Below are positions 44,236 through 54,400 of a stretch of DNA of 64,000 nt, piece after piece (within the stretch, counting starts at the first letter, position 1; the number at the start of each line of letters is the position of its first letter). Both the position numbers and the translations under genes were made by a program. Source of the DNA: Planctomycetota bacterium (GTDB lineage: Bacteria > Planctomycetota > Planctomycetia > Pirellulales > Pirellulaceae); the NCBI GenBank assembly GCA_027619595.1, contig JAQCHP010000004.1, positions 1-64,000 of the forward strand, written 5' to 3'. Below the pieces are notes generated by a model, which made no database searches, was not told the DNA's origin, and saw nothing but the letters and a program-made list of their open reading frames with translations.

Positions 44236-47200
44236 ATGATCGGACAAGGACGTCCGCGTTTTTTTCCTCCTATCGCCGTTCGGCTCGGTCTATCCGCGCT
44301 TGCGATTGCGTTTCTGGGAGGTGCTGGTTCAACGGCCGAAAATCGGCCGCCGGTCGCCGTGCGCGTGTATGTCGCCTGGGGAAGCCTTGACGCCAAGTCA
44401 ACCACGCCATCACCCAAGCCATGGCGTGCTTCCTTAGAATTAAGTGACGGTCGTTGGGAATCGCTCGATCACCTCGCTACCGACCCAATTTCGGTGGGCA
44501 CGGTCTGGCAAGAGAACTCACGGATCCGGGTCGATACTCTAGATTCGGCTGTTTCAATCAACGCGTTTGAAGCCGATATCGTGGCACCCTCTGACGCAAT
44601 CCTGAAGGTTCAATTTGCGTCTCGCAGCGACGAACCCAAACAATTCGAAATTCCACTCAATCGGCTTACCAATCCAAGAAGCCATGATCTATTGAGCGCC
44701 AATGAATTCCTTAAGGGAAGACCCGACCGAATAGATCAGCCTCTGGATGACTTAGGCAATCTTTTCGAAATTCGTGTGGTAGGAGTCGAACAGATTGGCA
44801 TCGATCCTCAACGAAACACAATGATCTTCTCGCCGGGGGAACGATGGAACCCGTTGATCAGGTTTCGTATACCGGGACTTGCGGCTCAACAAAATATCCG
44901 CCTTCAGGCAGGATTTCGAGATGCAAGTGGCAAGGAGATCAGCGAAACGACTGTACGGCGCACAGTGCAAACCGACGAGTTCGGCCAACTGTCCAATATC
45001 ACTGACTTCGATCTGAAGCTCCCTGAGTCCGAGGGTAGCCACCAATTTTTCCTCGAGCTACAGAGGCAGGGATTGAGCGTACGCAAGTCAATTTTGCGGC
45101 GGCAGTTTGACGTACTTGTAATCAGTCCACAAGCGGTCACACAATCCGCAACTGCGACGGAGAAACTCGTCAAGGAAATTGACCTGTCCCACTCCGACGG
45201 GTCTCACCGTTTGGCGCGTTTGCCTCGACTGCCACTGCCCGGCGTGAAACGAGACGCTACGACACCTCGCATCGCGGATCGGGATGGCAAGCGCTGGGTC
45301 ATTCTCGAAGGGAGTGGCTGGCAAGCTTATCCGTTAACGATCGACTCGCTTGAAGTTGCCCATGCGCTTGACGTTGAATACGAATCGAGTTCCCCCCAAA
45401 CGCTTGGGATTGCGGTGATCGAGGGAGAATCGGACGGCAGTGCCCCTCGTATTCTGGCCGACTCCGGGATCCAAGTCCCTTCTGCGGAGGAATTTATGGC
45501 CGTCGCGGAGGAACCGAAAGCGGGCTCCCATCGCGTGATTTTCTGGCCGCGTCGACGCAACATCTGGCTCGTATTTACCAACCGTCAACCGGATCACGAA
45601 GCAACCTATTCCACGGCCAAGCTCTATTCGCTTCCCAACGGCCTGCCCATCAGGACCCCTCCCTCCACCAGCGAACGTCTGGCGGCCATCGCATTTGAGC
45701 AACCGCGATTCGCCGAACTTTTTGGTGGAGCCGATAACGACACGTGGCTGACTTATTTCCAAGCCGCGCAACGCATGATCGAATTCACCGCATACAGTGG
45801 CTACAACTGTATTGTGTTGCCAGTTTCTGCCCAAGGTGGAACGCTCTTTCCGAGCTCGGTATGGCCCAATCTTCCGGTGTTTGACCGAACCGCCTCCTCC
45901 AACGAGCGTCAGCCGATACGTAAGGACATCGCCGAACTTGTATTCCGGCTCGCAGACCGTGCCGGTGTTCGTATTATTCCTGAAGTGGCATTTGAATCGC
46001 GGTTGCCTGCACTCGAATCGTTGCGGCAGTCGGAGCCCGACTTTGCGTCATTCGTACAAAATGGAAGTGAAGTCGTGGAGCATCAGACCGGCGTCGACAG
46101 CAAGTCCAACGCCAACTCCCTGTACAATCCACTCCATCCCCAAGTTCAAAATGTGATGGAAGCCGCTGTTCGGGAGATCGTCCAACGGTACGGCGACCAC
46201 GATTCTTTTGCCGGCGTGTTTGTGCGATGCCGCCCACAGGGCTTTGGCCAGCTGCAGAGTCCTGAAGCGGGTATGAGCGATTCGGTATTCACTCAGTACG
46301 CGCATGACATTCGAAGCGGTCCCGACGCAAACGTTACCGTGGGTAAAGTATCGCCGGTGCTCTATGGACTCGCACGCACGCAGTGGGTTGATTGGAGCTG
46401 TCAGCAAATTTCGCAACTACACGCCCGTATGTCCGCCGCTACCAAGATTCGGCCCGACGTGCGGCTATTCCTTTCGCTGGATGAATTGGTACTGTCGTCG
46501 CCGCAAGATGGAAAGGGCGTTGTTACTGGAAAGTCCAAATTTCAGGTCAATGCTCTCCGGGACAGAGGACTTGATTTAACTCAACTCGCCCAGTTAGACC
46601 ATCTCGTTTTGCTCCAACCACACCGCGAGGATGCTCGGTCGCTGCTATCGCAAAACACGTCGTCCCCACGTCGGCCGATTTCGTTGGCGAGTCGTAACGA
46701 CAACGTAGATATGCATGTCGGTAGTATTGATGATCATCCAGTAGCAAGGGTGGAAATTCCTCGTCTTCCGGTGCGGAGTGGAATCGCGGTTCCACCCTCT
46801 CTGTTTGATCGGGGCTCTCGCCAAGAGGACGCTCGCCCGATCGAATTAAGATCGCGCATCGATCTCACTGGCGCTACCGCGCGGCGGTTGGTAGCGCAGG
46901 CCCTGGCTGATGACGATCGTTTGATCCTCGTGAATCAGAGTCGCCAGATTCCCCAGGGACAGCAGCGGACGTTCCTATCCTGGCTGGAGAGTTTTCGATC
47001 GTTGCCGCTCGGAAGATGCGAATCGGCGGACACACAAAACCTACCCGTCGAAAATAACCAAGCAGTTGCGGTTCGTTGGCACAAGACCGCTGACACCACT
47101 CGCATCTATGCGATTAACGATGCACCTGTCGCGATCGATCTAACGGTCAAGTTACGACTGCCGCCCGAAACTCGCTTTCGCGGACTGACACTCGCTACAG

Positions 47201-48075
47201 AGTCTAAATTTACGAAGGATCGTGGACAGCGTGACACGATTTCATGGAGCGGCAGCATCAAGCCCTACGATTTAGCCATCGCGGAAGTCGGCACGAGCGA
47301 TGTCACAATCGTTTCGATCAACGCAGAAGCCGCGAAGACCAACGAGACGCATGAACAACTCCAGGTTCGACTCCGCAACGTGGAAAGTCGTTTGTTGACA
47401 GATAAAATCGACTTTGAAACACCCGACACAGTTGGGTGGACCGGTACTCCATCAGGACAAGCAATTGCAGCGTCTGCTGACCCTGAATCGCCGAAGAATC
47501 GGGCTCTAGAATTACAGGGCACGGGGAGTTTGGTGGTTGCTCAGAGCCCATCCATTTCTCTACCGCCCACAGGATGCTTGTCCATTCAGGCGCGCGTTTA
47601 CCGCGCTTTCGCTAAAGCCCCGCCCACCGTACGAGTTCGTATCGATGGCAATCCTGATGCAAAAACAATTTCGTTGACGGAATCGGTTCCCGGCTCTTCC
47701 ACGGGTTGGCACGACATTCCTGAGATCGTTTGGCAGCTAAGCGAGTCAACGAGCAACGGCAGCGTACGACTGGCCATCGAACTGGATGGGGAAGGGACCG
47801 TCTGGTTCGACGACCTTAAGCTTTCTGGATTCACAGCGGAGGATCGGTCCAATCTGCAGAAAATGATGATTGCAGCGAACAATCACCTGCGCAATGGCCG
47901 GCAAATTGAGTGTGCCAAGATCCTGGACGGACATTGGCCACGATTCTTGCTCACAGAGCTACCGGATCCGCTAACGCGAATGGCTCAGCATCCCGCGGAG
48001 GTATTGCCCAACTCGGCCCCCACGCGAAAGGTAGGCAAGGGAAGTTGGTTTACGATACCTCGCATCTTGCGCTGA
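44236..48075 (+). CDS. Large exported protein with glycosidase-like (GHL10/YngK-like) core
   Basis: A secreted protein of about 1279 residues. ATG at 44236 opens a signal peptide (LGLSALAIAFLGGAGSTAEN). Residues about 35-470 are beta-rich and of unknown type. The central part (about 500-830) looks like a TIM-barrel glycosidase-like domain: RMIEFTAYSGYNCIVLPVSA, LADRAGVRIIPEVAFESRLP, YNPLHPQVQNVMEAAVREI, then WVDWSCQQISQLHARM. This pattern suits the YngK/GHL10-like hydrolases. A beta-sandwich at the C-terminal end (about 1105-1230; KIDFETPDTVGWTG to VWFDDLKLSGF) resembles a carbohydrate-binding jelly roll. I do not recognise a clear catalytic acid pair. It is convergent with the dockerin protein, 10 bases away. 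Confidence 0.6.
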   Translation: MIGQGRPRFFPPIAVRLGLSALAIAFLGGAGSTAENRPPVAVRVYVAWGSLDAKSTTPSPKPWRASLELSDGRWESLDHLATDPISVGTVWQENSRIRVDTLDSAVSINAFEADIVAPSDAILKVQFASRSDEPKQFEIPLNRLTNPRSHDLLSANEFLKGRPDRIDQPLDDLGNLFEIRVVGVEQIGIDPQRNTMIFSPGERWNPLIRFRIPGLAAQQNIRLQAGFRDASGKEISETTVRRTVQTDEFGQLSNITDFDLKLPESEGSHQFFLELQRQGLSVRKSILRRQFDVLVISPQAVTQSATATEKLVKEIDLSHSDGSHRLARLPRLPLPGVKRDATTPRIADRDGKRWVILEGSGWQAYPLTIDSLEVAHALDVEYESSSPQTLGIAVIEGESDGSAPRILADSGIQVPSAEEFMAVAEEPKAGSHRVIFWPRRRNIWLVFTNRQPDHEATYSTAKLYSLPNGLPIRTPPSTSERLAAIAFEQPRFAELFGGADNDTWLTYFQAAQRMIEFTAYSGYNCIVLPVSAQGGTLFPSSVWPNLPVFDRTASSNERQPIRKDIAELVFRLADRAGVRIIPEVAFESRLPALESLRQSEPDFASFVQNGSEVVEHQTGVDSKSNANSLYNPLHPQVQNVMEAAVREIVQRYGDHDSFAGVFVRCRPQGFGQLQSPEAGMSDSVFTQYAHDIRSGPDANVTVGKVSPVLYGLARTQWVDWSCQQISQLHARMSAATKIRPDVRLFLSLDELVLSSPQDGKGVVTGKSKFQVNALRDRGLDLTQLAQLDHLVLLQPHREDARSLLSQNTSSPRRPISLASRNDNVDMHVGSIDDHPVARVEIPRLPVRSGIAVPPSLFDRGSRQEDARPIELRSRIDLTGATARRLVAQALADDDRLILVNQSRQIPQGQQRTFLSWLESFRSLPLGRCESADTQNLPVENNQAVAVRWHKTADTTRIYAINDAPVAIDLTVKLRLPPETRFRGLTLATESKFTKDRGQRDTISWSGSIKPYDLAIAEVGTSDVTIVSINAEAAKTNETHEQLQVRLRNVESRLLTDKIDFETPDTVGWTGTPSGQAIAASADPESPKNRALELQGTGSLVVAQSPSISLPPTGCLSIQARVYRAFAKAPPTVRVRIDGNPDAKTISLTESVPGSSTGWHDIPEIVWQLSESTSNGSVRLAIELDGEGTVWFDDLKLSGFTAEDRSNLQKMMIAANNHLRNGRQIECAKILDGHWPRFLLTELPDPLTRMAQHPAEVLPNSAPTRKVGKGSWFTIPRILR

Positions 48076-48085
48076 CAAACCAACG

Positions 48086-51000
48086 CTAAGCCTGGAAGGC
48101 CGCATCGACCGCCACTGCATTTAACGGATTTGGCGGCAGTCCAAAGTCGCTCGGGTTCCCTACGAGCCGGAGCATCAGCCCCTCGGGACGAGTCCCCAAG
48201 ATTTGGACGCGAGGGTTATTCAGCACAGTAATGTCGGAAGTAAACGTCTGTCCCAGCGTATCACGAACGGTAACCGTCAGAACGGTGCGAGCGCTGTTCA
48301 ACTGAGTTGTGACACTCGCGTAGTCTCGCCAGGGAGTGCTGCCGCACCACCAATGCTGCGCCCCCGTGTTATCTAAGGCTACCAGTAGTTCACTCACCAC
48401 CGGACGCGAGATCAACGCTCCGTTGCGGGCAAAGTCCGGCAGCAGTCCCCATTCACCAAAATTGACACCCGTTACGTTGGTACCCGGTGGCAAATCAAAA
48501 GATATCGCATCATTGATCGGTGACAGCTGTCCACCGAACGTGTCTTTACCGTCGATCATGAACAACGGCTGATCTTCGATCACGGTGTACGCACCGCGCG
48601 TTACACCATCAAACCTGTAGGAACCGTTTCCAGCCGTAGTCGTCGTACGAAATACGGACTGACCAGAAGCGGTGGTACCTTGCAATGTAATGAGGATTCC
48701 TGCGATGGGCGCTTCCGTTAACCCCCGTATGCCATCATTGTTCACGTCGGTATAGACGTGCCCCGCGATCGAGCTAGGAGTGAGATCGTCGACGTTGAGC
48801 GATACGGTGGCTGAGTTTGAGGCTACACCATTGCCAACCGCACGGTACGTGAAGCTGTCTACCCCAACAAACGAGGCCCGGGGTGTGTACACAAAAGAAC
48901 CATCTGCATTTAGTGTTAGTATTCCATTGGCCGGCTGTGATACCAACTGAGCGGTAAGTGGATCGCTATCGAGATCGGTATCGTTCTTGAGGACACCATC
49001 GGCGGCTGAGACAGTCAGGGAAACGCCTCCCACGGTATACGAGTCATTCACCGATGTCGGTGGGTCATCTACAGATGCCACGTTAATCGTCACGGTAGCA
49101 GTATTCGAATTAACTGTTCCATCATTGGCCGTGTAGGTAAATGTATCGATTCCGTGAAAATTCGCGTTCGCCAGATACGAGAACGAACCGTCAGCATTTA
49201 GCGTCAGCGTACCATTTTGGACATTCTGTACAACCGTTGCGGTTAACGGCAAACCTCCGGGATTCGTGTCATTTGCCAATACACCTTGGCCAACGGCGAT
49301 GTTGAGTTGCACATCTTCTTGAGCGTCGTAGGTATCATTGACGGCTGTCGGAACAGCACCTTGAAAGACATTGATCGACACAGGAACGAAGGACATTGCA
49401 CTGATCGGTTCTGCTGTCGGCTTCGCGAACAGAAGAACGTCATTGGCGGGTGTAAGATCACGAGGATCGCCGGCGAACACGGCGATGCCTGCCGCCAACG
49501 CTTGCACTGGGACCCGCATCAATAACTTAGGGCCTCCACCAAGTTCCTGCAGTCCTGCCAACGCACCCGCCTCGTTGACAATGCCGTCCGTAGCAATGTC
49601 GGCCTTTCGGCCGTTTAGATAGTCGCTCCCAAACGTGGGTGCGCCGCTGACATCAATCAGTCGAGTGTCATAGAAAATATCTAGGAATGCCTGAAAGACG
49701 CCCGTCGTTACGGTGCGAACATCTTCTACTTGGACCTGCACGAAAAAGGTGCCACCGACAGGTATCGAAGTGATCGCGGTCCCAGCGGCATTCACAGTCG
49801 ATAAGGTGAATACGACCGTTGTTGAACTGGGAGATGGGACGTTGATTCGCACAACGGTATCGCTCGATGCTCCCGTTCCATCACTGGCGGCATAGGTAAA
49901 TGAGTCCAATCCAGAGAACCCACTATTGGGGGTGTACGTGAACGAGCCATTGGCACTCAGTGAAAGCAAACCATTTATCGGTTGCGTCTTTACGATTGCC
50001 GTCAGCGTACCACCGTCAGGAGCGCTATCGTTTCGCAGCAGGCCATTTGCTTCGTCGACGGTTAGCGTCGATCCTCCGGTGAATTGATAGGCGTCGAGTC
50101 CAGCTATTGGTAGTGCATTGATAAGAATTGTCACGGTCGCCGTATTCGAATCAGATCCTCCATCAACCACGTGGTAGGTGAACGTGTCGGTACCTGAGAA
50201 GCCGGCGACTGGCGTGTAGGCAAACGAACCGTCCGAATTCAATTGCAAGTCGCCATTACTTGTGGTTACATCAAGGGCGGCCGTTATCACACCAGCGCCC
50301 AAGTCATTCGATAGCACTCCGGGCGCCGCGATATTGAGCGTAGTTCCGGCATTTACCGCAAAATTATCGTCTTGGGCGAACGGGACCACGTTGATTCTGA
50401 CAATCGCAGACATCGATGAACCGCCATTGGCGTCGCGAGCAACATAACGAAAGGAATCGGTACCTCGAAAATTGGCGTTGGGTGTATAAAGAAAGGAACC
50501 ATCGGGGTTGAATAATAACGTGCCATTTTGTGTTGATCCGGGCGGCCCGACCAGGCGCTCGGCCGTCAGCGTGCCGCCATCGGCATCGGTATCATTGGCC
50601 AAAACTCCCTGTGGTGGGGCGACGGTCAATTGCACTCCGGTACGTGTTGAATAGGTGTCATCGACTGATTGTGGGCGCGCATTGACATTCAGCGAGACCG
50701 TGATGGGGCTCGAGTTAATACCGCCATTGTTGACTGCGTAGGTAAACGAATCGGCACCAGAAAAATTGGTGGCGGGCGTATACGTGAAACCTCCATTGGC
50801 CGCTAAGGCTAATGTTCCATGTGTCGGATCGGTCAATTTGACCGCCGTAATCGTTTCCGTGCCGTCACGATCATTTGCCAATACACCGTTCGCTTCGTTC
50901 ACATTCAGCGGCGTGTTTTGCTGCGCCGTGTAGCTGTCAGCTGTGGGCACCGAATGCGGAAGCGGTTGGGGATTCCTGGAATTCTCATTTAATTGATTGA

Positions 51001-51292
51001 TTACGAGCAACGCGTCAATCGCCGAAATGTAATAGTCGTTATTAACGTCGTAGAAGGTCGACGTAGGCCCAGTATCGCCGCTTGACGATAAACTCACCGC
51101 GCCATTGCGGTTGATTTCGTTAATCACAAGCAACGCATCAATCGCGCTCACATACCCGTCTCGATTGACGTCGACGGGTGTGGTCACGTTGTGCCAAGGA
51201 TTCATATCGGCGGCCAGCAGGCAGCGTTGCTCCAGTGATTCGAGCAAGTGAGCATTTCGGCTTACAGACCGACGTAAAAGAGATTGACGCAT
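48086..51292 (-). CDS. Exported dockerin protein with cadherin-like repeats and one cohesin-like module
   Basis: A 1068-residue surface protein with the planctomycete signature LEQRCLLAAD (about 20-29). Two dockerin-type calcium loops follow: DVNRDGYVSAIDALLVINEI (41-60) and DVNNDYYISAIDALLVINQL (82-101). Four cadherin-like repeats of about 95 residues cover 110-486, each with VLANDxD and FTYTPNxxFxGxDSFTY-type cores. A cohesin-like module is at 490-645, two more repeats at 648-834, and an SdrD/CNA-B-like domain starts GHVYTDVNNDGIRGLTE (840-930). The C-terminal domain, with HWWCGSTPWRDY and MLRLVGNPSDFGL, is shared with the protein at 11137-17319. It follows the giant gene by 168 bases on the same strand. 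Role inferred: cell-surface assembly. Confidence 0.85.
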   Translation of the reverse strand: MRQSLLRRSVSRNAHLLESLEQRCLLAADMNPWHNVTTPVDVNRDGYVSAIDALLVINEINRNGAVSLSSSGDTGPTSTFYDVNNDYYISAIDALLVINQLNENSRNPQPLPHSVPTADSYTAQQNTPLNVNEANGVLANDRDGTETITAVKLTDPTHGTLALAANGGFTYTPATNFSGADSFTYAVNNGGINSSPITVSLNVNARPQSVDDTYSTRTGVQLTVAPPQGVLANDTDADGGTLTAERLVGPPGSTQNGTLLFNPDGSFLYTPNANFRGTDSFRYVARDANGGSSMSAIVRINVVPFAQDDNFAVNAGTTLNIAAPGVLSNDLGAGVITAALDVTTSNGDLQLNSDGSFAYTPVAGFSGTDTFTYHVVDGGSDSNTATVTILINALPIAGLDAYQFTGGSTLTVDEANGLLRNDSAPDGGTLTAIVKTQPINGLLSLSANGSFTYTPNSGFSGLDSFTYAASDGTGASSDTVVRINVPSPSSTTVVFTLSTVNAAGTAITSIPVGGTFFVQVQVEDVRTVTTGVFQAFLDIFYDTRLIDVSGAPTFGSDYLNGRKADIATDGIVNEAGALAGLQELGGGPKLLMRVPVQALAAGIAVFAGDPRDLTPANDVLLFAKPTAEPISAMSFVPVSINVFQGAVPTAVNDTYDAQEDVQLNIAVGQGVLANDTNPGGLPLTATVVQNVQNGTLTLNADGSFSYLANANFHGIDTFTYTANDGTVNSNTATVTINVASVDDPPTSVNDSYTVGGVSLTVSAADGVLKNDTDLDSDPLTAQLVSQPANGILTLNADGSFVYTPRASFVGVDSFTYRAVGNGVASNSATVSLNVDDLTPSSIAGHVYTDVNNDGIRGLTEAPIAGILITLQGTTASGQSVFRTTTTAGNGSYRFDGVTRGAYTVIEDQPLFMIDGKDTFGGQLSPINDAISFDLPPGTNVTGVNFGEWGLLPDFARNGALISRPVVSELLVALDNTGAQHWWCGSTPWRDYASVTTQLNSARTVLTVTVRDTLGQTFTSDITVLNNPRVQILGTRPEGLMLRLVGNPSDFGLPPNPLNAVAVDAAFQA

Positions 51293-51360
51293 GTTGCTAC
51301 CTTTTTCAATTGTCCCAAGTTGTTATGACACGATGTAACTTCATCTTAATTGCGACTCAC

Positions 51361-51376
51361 GACCGACAAGTCGGTC
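51361..51376. repeat. Small dyad between the two dockerin genes
   Basis: GACCGAC and GTCGGTC face each other with only AA between them, giving a six-base stem with a CAAG loop in the 168-base gap between the giant gene and the 1068-residue protein gene. No T-run follows in the direction of transcription, so termination is doubtful; an operator or processing site is equally possible. Confidence 0.3.
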
Positions 51377-51460
51377 TCGATGGAAAGACCTACCGGATCG
51401 ACGTCGAGCTGTCGGGATTTAGCGTTGGTTCCGAAAGATCTAAATCACGCCGTCAATGTC

Positions 51461-54400
51461 CTACTTTTTCCTGCGTTGTCGACCGGCCACGTCTTGTGCA
51501 AGCTCTGTAAATAGTTCGTCCTGCACAGACCAAGCCGCCCGCGCTGCCATTTGGTGGTCGTAATCCGATTTTTTGGCTCGGCCAGGACTCGCATCCGCCG
51601 GTACGACAGAAGGCAAACTTCTTTGCGCAAACGCCGCTTGTGGAACGGCCGCGGTACTTTCTGTCGAATCGCCGGCAAACAGCGTATCGACTGCTGTGGC
51701 ACGTTGGGATTTTGCTGCCGTGGCGGTGGTGGATGCGTTAGGCCCAGGAATCGCGGCAGCCACCGGTCCTGGGATAGCATTGGCGGTGGGCTGTAGGCCG
51801 CTTCGTTGCAACGCACTCACTCGGTTCAATTCATTGATGACCAGCAAAGCATCGATCGCCGTGACAAACCCATCACCATTAACGTCTAGGAACCCCGGCG
51901 GAACACTCGGTGGTTGCGTAATGGTGGGTAGCTCGCCGGTAGTCGGGTTCGACACAGTCGGTCGGTTCAATTCGTTGATGACCAACAACGCATCAATGGC
52001 CGTGACAAACGTGTCATTGTTGACGTCTAGGCGATTCACCGCGTTTTGCCAAGCTGCATCGGGACCGATCCGAAGCTGGTAGTCTTCCACTTCCCCGTCA
52101 TTTGCGGCTCCGGTCGGCGACAGGCCACCGGCCGTGCTGAACCGGAACCGAGCGAACGTCAGGCCTGTTGAGGCGTCGGCCGGAATGCCAACGTTGAGCA
52201 CGTTCGGACCCGACACCAATGCCTCACGGTTGAAGACCTGTTCACCCGAGTCGGCCCAATCTCCGTCGCGGTTGTAGTCGATCCACCCCTCGAGAAAACC
52301 GCCAACCGATGCGGTGATCGTGAAGGTCGCCGACGCTCCGGGAAGTATCTCGGAAAAGGTCACACCGTCGTCCACATCTCCGTCCGCTGCGCTCGTTGGC
52401 TGCCCGTCCACATCAGCGTCGACACTCACACCCAGGAACACGGTCGGCACAATGGTGTGTCGCGCGCCATCGCGGCTTAGCAACGTCGGATAACTCGGGT
52501 CGGGTGCGTCACCGTAGTCGGTAGGAACTTCAAACTCCACTGTGAACGTCGTAGCACCTGAATCCTGATTTGCGAGCAGTGAGTGTCCCGCGATGTCCTT
52601 AATCGCCTCGTCGCCCGAATTTGCCAGGGTAATCACGTACGTATGCCCGGCTTCCCAAACTCCTGCGAGTGGTGTCAAACGAATTGTTCGATTGGTGGAA
52701 TCGTAGCTGAAACTATAGTCGACACCATCAACGAGAGTCACGCCATCGCGTCGGATCGTGACCGCACCCGACGTGACGGTGCTATTGTTCACTCCCGACC
52801 CACGATTGACGTCAGCCAAATCGCTAAGGTCATTGAGCCGAATCTCAAATCGGGACAACAGTGTCGTATCGAGCCGCACCTGCGTAAACGCGCTGTTCTT
52901 GTCTGTAATTCCATCGTTATCAAGCGGCGTAAGCAGACTGGCTCGCGGACCAGTGATGTCGGCGCGATCGAGAGCACCTCGATCCTTAAAGACATTGTCC
53001 CCCACCCCGGAAGGTGGCTCTACCAATGGATCATCGACCCGCAATTGGCCCAGCAGATCATGGCTCGGCGCGAGTATAGGCGACAAACCGATTCCTACAT
53101 TTTCTTTGAACAGCCCCAAATCTCGGCGCTCCTCCAAGGAGTCAATCGAACTATCAATCAGACTCGATGCAGCAGCCGGATAAAACACGCCATTTGCGAA
53201 ATCGGTGAATGGTCTGGCATCTACCGGCAAGACAACCGTGAAATCTGTCGCGTTGATGTTAACCGCGTTGCGCACATTTCCTTGAAATGTCGACCCGGTG
53301 ACAACGGTCGTTTGCGACGTATTGTCAGAGACAACACCACGCTTAAAGTTCGCCACCACGTTATTCATCAGCGTGGGGCTGATGCTGTGTTCCACAAAGA
53401 TGCCGATATCATTAAAATCTTCAGCGTTGTACTCGGTATTATTCTCCAAGACTCCGCCGTTACCAACAATTGTGTTGTTCAATACTCTTGCGAACGGCAC
53501 GGCAGCTGACTGCACTGGTCTGGCGAAAATATCAAACCAATTACCTAAATTACTCACAATTCTAGTTGCGCCAGTCACGTACAATTCATCGAGGCTACTC
53601 CGATACACGGTGACATCTAAGTTCGAACTCTGAATGGCCCGCATGAGTGCATCAGCAGTATCGGTACGATTAGAGCACGCCGCCGCAGGGTGGACACATC
53701 CCGTCATAAACCAAGTGACAGAAATCGTACCGGCCGGCAACGTTCTGGCACCATCCCGATTAAATTCAAATCGCTGCGTTAATCCGTTATGGTCGGTCAC
53801 ATCAAATATGAAAGACAGTTCGTCCCAAACTTCGTTAATTGCAAGAGGGCTTGGTGGATCACCGGCTACAGGGGCCACGATCGAATATCCCCCCTCATCT
53901 CCCGATAGATGAATGCCACCGCGTCCACCATAGGCAACAACATTATTGGCAATTACTACCCCAGTAGACAATCGCTCCACATTGTCCTTGACCAGCTGCC
54001 GAGGACTTCCGTAGGGCGATGCGTAGTCGCTGTGGGAGAATTGCGAATGGTCCTGATTCGGTGTGATGGGTAGTCCCGAAAGACCATTCTCACCCGGAAG
54101 TCCACGTGGTGGTGCTTCGCTGACAATGCCGTAGTTGGCAGAATTCCGAATATTGTTGGAGGCGATAACAACTTGCCCCTGGTCCCGAGATAGGTTTCCC
54201 GACCCAAACGCGTCCACAACAGCGAATGGTATGCCGTTAGGTGCTGTATCACGACCTACAAATGCGTTGCCGAAGAGATTAACACGATTGGTCGTCCCGT
54301 CGATTCCGGAAGTTCGCCCGTCCGAAGTCGCGGCAATGATACCTTGCAACAATCTGCGTTCAGTGACATTTTGTACTGCATCTCGGATCAACTCGGCCAT

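Noticed and set aside
48280-51200. Regularly spaced repeated DNA that could suggest a repeat array or CRISPR
   Set aside because: Spacing of about 285 bases and translation show tandem cadherin-like protein repeats with diverged DNA; no short identical repeats with unique spacers exist.
52583-53509. 308-codon plus-strand frame opposite the giant dockerin gene
   Set aside because: The real minus-strand frame is continuous for more than 12 kb with recognisable domains; this frame has none and no ribosome-binding site.
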